Shown: positions 59,258-64,000 of the stretch, in pieces | How the letters are laid out: every line of letters begins with the position of its first letter | Numbering within the stretch: position 1 is the stretch's first letter | Assembly: GCA_012932295.1 (NCBI GenBank) | Contig: JAAONU010000010.1 | Coordinates: 27,835,348 to 27,899,347 of the forward strand | DNA from: Cyclina sinensis | Taxonomy: Eukaryota; Mollusca; Bivalvia; Venerida; Veneridae | Length of the DNA: 64,000 nucleotides | Direction of reading: 5' to 3' | Notes under the pieces: generated by a model | Database searches by the model: none | Told to the model about the DNA's origin: nothing | Seen by the model: only the letters and a program-made list of their open reading frames with translations | Translations under genes and position numbers: made by a program

Positions 59258-60119
59258 ACCGCATATCAGGTTATTTTCGCTTACATCAGATGTTGCGATT
59301 TCGGTCAAAATTAAATGTTAGCGAATCTATTTTCAGCGATTTTTTTACCTCTGTTTGTTATTTTCGCGTTCTCGATCTTTCAAAGGGAGATTACTGAAAG
59401 AGAGAAAATGTACATGCACACCTACCATATATTTTCAAGTATTTGAAAAGCAACATTCATACTGATTATAAGATTTAATTGTTTTTATGTGTATCAATTT
59501 ACATGTATAGAGTATAGAAAAAAGATCATCAGTTGTGACTAAATCTCGTATGGGACTTGACTAAGAAATAGAAAATTTTAGTCCGATTATGGCGGCGGTG
59601 TCACTAAATGATAAGTTATGATTATAAATAAAAGCTATCATCTCCAGTGTTTTGTATTTGATGCTGATTTGTTTGGTAACTTGTTTTATTAAGTCTATTT
59701 AGTACAAATTCTTTTACTAGAATAACATATTCTTGAATGTGTCTCCTTTTACGAAACAAAGATAAAGGTGTTTCACGAATTGTACATGCATATGAGAGAT
59801 TAAAACTATTTAACTCCAAAAATATTAATTTGAATTAAAATCTTATTTGCACTGATTAAAAAAAATGTAAATTCGCATTAAAGTAAGAATTTGTATTTAA
59901 TAAAATCAAATGCAGTTATGTCATTGCAAAGTATCATTCATATAAAAAAAATCGGGTATCGAAAAGTCGACTTTCTACTAGGTAGCAAAACGACTAGTGC
60001 GATCATATAAGGGAAGCAAAACAGACGCTGAACTTTATAGATACTACCTACGATAAGGATCAGTGGTAAAAGCGTTGATTTAGCAAACTACTTAATGTTA
60101 ATGATTCGACATTCCCTTT
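59256..60119. other. no gene seen
   Basis: AT-rich sequence within the extra part of copy D. No recognisable frame or repeat partner. Confidence 0.5.
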
Positions 60120-60215
60120 TTAAAATGTACTACATTTTAAGTTTTTATATTTTGAAAGTACGACTAAGACGTTCTTATTCTGATTGATCTTTGTCAAAAA
60201 TGATGTTTTGTCGAC

Positions 60216-61270
60216 AGTACCGAGAAAGGATGCCAGCATAAAACATGAAGACGTACTTCAAAATATTAAACTTTAAAGTGACCGTTGATTTCCTATTCAT
60301 GTACAAGGAGTTTTTTTACATGGAAACAGTATAGTTGAGCAAAATAGAATTTAAAACAAGTAACCGAGAGGCCGAAGGTTCTACTCTTCCAAATGATTAA
60401 TCTTATTGTGACCTACACATTTACTTAGAATCTGACCATTCCCATTCCACCATGCAGCGCGAGCACTGGCCATGACTTCAGGAAACAGTCTAAAGAATAA
60501 TAAAAGTGAAAAAATAATGAGTCTCATGAAAGCAATAAATAGAAAGTAAATAGAGCATGGTAATTAAGCTGATTTTATTCAAACAATTCAAACAAGTTAC
60601 AAATTAAAGGCTTATTATTTCATCATTCTAAAACAGAGCATTTTAAGCATAAAAATGGTGCTTAACATACAAAAGGTAATATTTAAAATGCATAGCTTGA
60701 ATATTACACACGAGAATGACTTATGAGGACATTGAGAGGATATACACTGTACAAGAATAACAATGATTACTTTTTTTTATTTATCACCTTACCAACCTTT
60801 TTCTGTCAGGAATAAATATGAATCTACAGGAACGTCACAAATAAATCAGTGCATTACTTAATGTCTGGCAGTCAAACCATATAATTGATATAATGGCAAT
60901 ATGTTGTAAATAATCGTTGTTCTAAATACAAAGATCGTTAAAACCATCAATTCGTGTGACTTAGTGACTATGAACAAGAATATTTATAGACAAATGTTAT
61001 AATATCTCCATTTGTACGCTCTTTTTAAGAGGTGTTTCGTACGTAAGTTCCAAATCATAAACATAAACAAAATAAAGATTAAATAATAGATTTTATTTAT
61101 AAAATTATTTATACTAATGCATTTGGTAAAAGTTATACTGTAGCATTATAGAAGTATTAAAACAGACTTTGAATGACAGTTACTCCTTAAATAAATGAGT
61201 GGCAATCGAGCTAATAACAACGTGTATTGATAGTTTGATAAATTTTAAATATATCTGGTAAAATGTTAAA
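60216..61270. other. no gene seen in expanded part of copy D
   Basis: AT-rich sequence without a supported feature. Confidence 0.45.
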
Positions 61271-62404
61271 CAAAAAGGCGTTGCTTAAGTATTTAGCATT
61301 CCTGCAATAAAACGATTGCAACTACTAAAGTTCTAAACAAGAGGACCAAAAAGTCCTTGGTCGCTGACCTGAAAAGGAACAAGCAAACAATGGATCGCGT
61401 TTGGGGGCGGGGGTGGCGGGGTAAGTAGTGCCATGTTTGAGATGGAAGTAAAAAACGAATGAGACAAGTTTGCGCAAATACTTTACAAAAAAGGTTATTG
61501 TTGGAAGATTTTCATAAAAAATATTTGCAAAATAAAGTTGTCCCTTCGGTAGGCCGATTTTGACCTCGGAGCCATGACTTGTCAGATTTCGGTAAAGGTC
61601 TTCGAGGTGATGCTTTAAACCAAATGTCTTAGCTCTAGGCCTTACAGTTTCCGGTATTCTTATTTTTTCCTTTAAGTTGGGAAGCATTGCATGGAATACA
61701 ATTTATTACATATATTGGGGACAATTCAAGGATAATTGCTGCGAATTTTCCTAGTGTTAAAGGTAAAGAAGGTGTTTCCTTTAAAGTCATTTGTAGACTA
61801 CGGACAATAAACATACTAAAAACCTCTTAAAAAGCTATATACTTATCATATATGTTGAAGATATGCCTTGAAAAAATAGATAAAGATTAGTTTCAAGTTG
61901 TAAAAGTTGTTAAAAGTTAGAAAAAACTACTTGATGGACTTTGCCCACACGTCTCTATCCAAGATGACCCTATAGAGAAATTTAAGGGTTTGAACAAAAT
62001 AACGAATACAATGTACTTTTTAAAGAAAAAAAAAGTTTTTATTACTTACATTGACTCAATAGTTTGCATTTGGTCGTCAGTCTAGATGTTATAAACATTT
62101 ATAACTGCAAATCATAGAGTCACTATTTGTCATTTTCAAAAGACCTAAAATAACAAGGACCTGAAACTAGTTCACATCTCAGAAAATCACGAGGCAAGTA
62201 AAGTCTCGGTTGTATTTAGTATTAAACTTCAAAACAAAACGCATCATGCATTTTTTTCTACAAAATGATATTTAAATGAGCAAATCGGACAATAAATAAA
62301 ATAATATAGTTAATGCAAAGATAAAGCCCCTGTGTCCTAATGAGTGTGTATTATCTGAATACTACCTAACTTATAATCAGAATTTCTGCAATAATCAAAT
62401 ATTA

Positions 62405-62830
62405 TAACGAACTATCTAGCAAGTTTAACGTCATACGGGATGTAAGACAGGGCGGTAGTCTGAACTCTAACTTGAAGAATGGTGAAACGTTACTATGTTG
62501 CCAAGATCTACCCATCTTGGAATAACGAGGACAGGTTTGCTGAAGGGGAATCAATAAATTAATTTCCGAAAGCTCTTCGTAAACTATACAGGCTAATGTG
62601 TGCCGGTCTACATGGAACTAATGGACTTGATCCCCATATTTCTATTACATTACATAAAGATACATCTTGCAAGTTCTGTTATATTGATTAGATAACCTTT
62701 ACAAACTAGTGATATTGGTACCCTTTATCTAGACTAGAATCCTCCCTACAGAAGCACAGTTGCATATTAAAATACTTAGATTATTTTGTTTTAATTTTGT
62801 TATCCAAGTTTGAACAAAGCGACTTCAAAC
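62405..62830 (+). pseudogene. second LINE reverse transcriptase fragment
   Basis: Contains F-N-V-I-R-D-V-R-Q-G-G-S-L-N near 62424-62465, the conserved strand before the catalytic box. Then L-R-K-L-Y-R-L-M-C-A-G-L-H-G-T-N-G-L-D-P near 62580-62635 and I-L-P-T-E-A-Q-L-H-I-K-I-L near 62739-62777, both from the C-terminal part of LINE ORF2. The YxDD box between them is deleted and stops intervene. It differs from the 57770-59130 remnant, so it is another element. Confidence 0.8.
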
Positions 62831-63170
62831 TTCAGCAAAAGGGTATCCCTGATAATTTCAACTGACTGATAAATAGAGTATAGAAAATTATATCCAGTGC
62901 TGAAAGTTTCATGCTATCCATGTTCGAGGTCACCAGGCTACCAGTTAGAATTTCATGTATGGCTGGAAATAATGTATTTAAGGCGTTATCAAGTATTAAA
63001 CAGCAATGTGAAGCGATTGTAAATTAACATGGAGTGTATATGTGTGCGTTTATAATCTATAGGTTGAATACTTTGAAACGATTTTTTTCCATTTCTGGAG
63101 GCGAACATCACGACGAAGAAGAATATAGACAAAAACTTGAAAATGGAAAAGTACAGGAAGACTGGTAATT
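62831..63170. other. 3' flank of the LRR gene
   Basis: Should contain the 3' UTR of the minus-strand LRR gene. No clear AATAAA close to the stop was identified. Confidence 0.4.
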
Positions 63171-64000
63171 TCACCACATTTCAAACTTAAATAATTTACT
63201 TAAGAATTCCTTCTCTTCTTTCAGCACCATGAACTTGGATGATGTTTTTTTTATTTCTTGTATCTGTCTTTTGTACTCGTCGTCAGGTTCTATTGTACAG
63301 TACTTTGTTTCTACTACAACAGATTGTTGTAGGGTTTGCATCACGTCAACTAACTGACAGAAAGATGAAGCTGGAATTATCAAACCGTCCAACACAACAA
63401 GTGTATTTTCAGGTAGGTTGCTGTCTGCCGCTTGATACTTTGTACACTTCAACACGAGGTCAGGATTAGATAAAAGCACTAGTTCACACTTTTCTAGTAT
63501 GGCAAGGTTTATTTCCACTTTTGTCACAGGTATTCTCCACAATGACATACTACTTAGTTGTGAATGTTGAAGGAAGTCCAGTCTACTCCCTTGGCAGTCA
63601 TACCCGTGGCCAGTACAATACAAATCACCCAGCACAATCTTTCGTAAAGCCTTTGTCCCGGATAAATAATTATAGAACTTTGTAATCTCACTGTGACTGA
63701 GTGAAAACTCGCGGATATCTATCGCTTCTAACTTGTTTAAACTTGTTACACCCTCACACGGTAAACAAGGCCGACACAGTGAACCCTGTAGAAATAAACA
63801 TTTAACAGACGTTTTCAGTAGAACTGCAACACCACTGTCGTATTCTCCACGAAAGTATATTTTCTCCAGGTTTTTAAGATCAGTCAACGAGAAGTCCTCA
63901 ATAATTTGAAGTGTACTCTTGTAAGGTTCCAGAAACAGGTCAAAATAAACTGACCTGATATTTTGTTGATTTTGTGTTGTCAGGAGGCGGAGATTTTGCC
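63171..64000 (-). CDS. leucine-rich-repeat protein, C-terminal part (partial)
   Basis: The minus frame is open from the window edge to a TGA at 63171-63173, about 276 residues. Leucine-rich repeats recur with ~25-30 residue spacing: N-L-R-L-L near the edge, L-K-N-L-E-K-I-Y-F, L-N-K-L-E-A-I-D-I, A-L-R-K-I-V-L-G-D-L, Q-L-S-S-M-S-L-W and L-V-L-L-S-N-P-D-L. The last ~45 residues are charged and may be helical. The layout resembles the LRR end of large molluscan receptor-like proteins such as NLR-type NTPases, but no NACHT or HEPN domain is inside the window, so that identity is inference. The exon is at least 830 nt and its start lies beyond the right edge. Confidence 0.75.
   Translation of the reverse strand, partial: QNLRLLTTQNQQNIRSVYFDLFLEPYKSTLQIIEDFSLTDLKNLEKIYFRGEYDSGVAVLLKTSVKCLFLQGSLCRPCLPCEGVTSLNKLEAIDIREFSLSHSEITKFYNYLSGTKALRKIVLGDLYCTGHGYDCQGSRLDFLQHSQLSSMSLWRIPVTKVEINLAILEKCELVLLSNPDLVLKCTKYQAADSNLPENTLVVLDGLIIPASSFCQLVDVMQTLQQSVVVETKYCTIEPDDEYKRQIQEIKKTSSKFMVLKEEKEFLSKLFKFEMW

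Larger units (their letters stand above)
56328..62405. repeat. segmental duplication, copy D (partner 43207-45850)
   Basis: Collinear with copy C but expanded to ~6 kb. The extra length is mostly 56650-57440 and 57560-60120, the latter holding a LINE remnant. The right end of homology meets a second LINE fragment. Confidence 0.8.

Noticed and set aside
61325..61687. 120-codon frame on the minus strand
   Set aside because: It lies in a dispersed repeat within copy D, has no recognisable domain, and the frame is not kept in the matching part of copy C.

Overview
The window looks like nuclear DNA of a mollusc, most likely a bivalve. It is AT-rich, gene-poor and intron-bearing. It carries repeat types known from bivalves: pearl-like or Helitron-like elements with ~145-165 bp tandem cores and an ACGG microsatellite, V-SINE/RUDI-like SINEs, Tc1 and non-LTR remnants. 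The species cannot be named from the sequence alone. Most of the 64 kb is non-coding or repeat-derived.

Only three protein-coding loci are supported, all on the minus strand. (1) 169-741 is the first coding exon of a CXorf38-like (DUF4559) protein, spliced at both ends and continuing off the left edge. (2) 37635-41452 holds six exons, each carrying one antistasin-like six-cysteine module. Five begin with the two-base overhang of a phase-1 intron, and four of these also end on a phase-1 donor. One exon (39378-39553) ends in a stop codon followed by AATAAA, so it looks like an alternative last exon inside a longer array. (3) 63171-64000 is the C-terminal end of a leucine-rich-repeat protein, perhaps NLR-like, running off the right edge.

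The rest is dominated by duplication and transposition. A ~10 kb block (A, 6031-16944) recurs in direct orientation as block B (21771-31205). Each copy received different insertions after the split, so each shows the other's empty sites. A carries a tandem-core element and a SINE split by a CAGGG-ended DNA transposon. B carries a TTAA-type element that itself holds a LINE, a second tandem-core element, and a 227-bp solo LTR. A second pair (C, 43207-45850; D, 56328-62405) shows the same pattern. At 53391-56075 lies an element with long inverted ends, a 9-bp target duplication and a TTAA-type element inside one arm.

Several minisatellites punctuate the window: 47 bp, 31 bp (palindromic), 51 bp, ~63 bp, 71 bp and 36 bp. 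The 51-bp array (41905-43075) gives long open frames on both strands only because 51 is divisible by three. No complete gene is contained in the window. No CRISPR array or intact autonomous transposon was seen.
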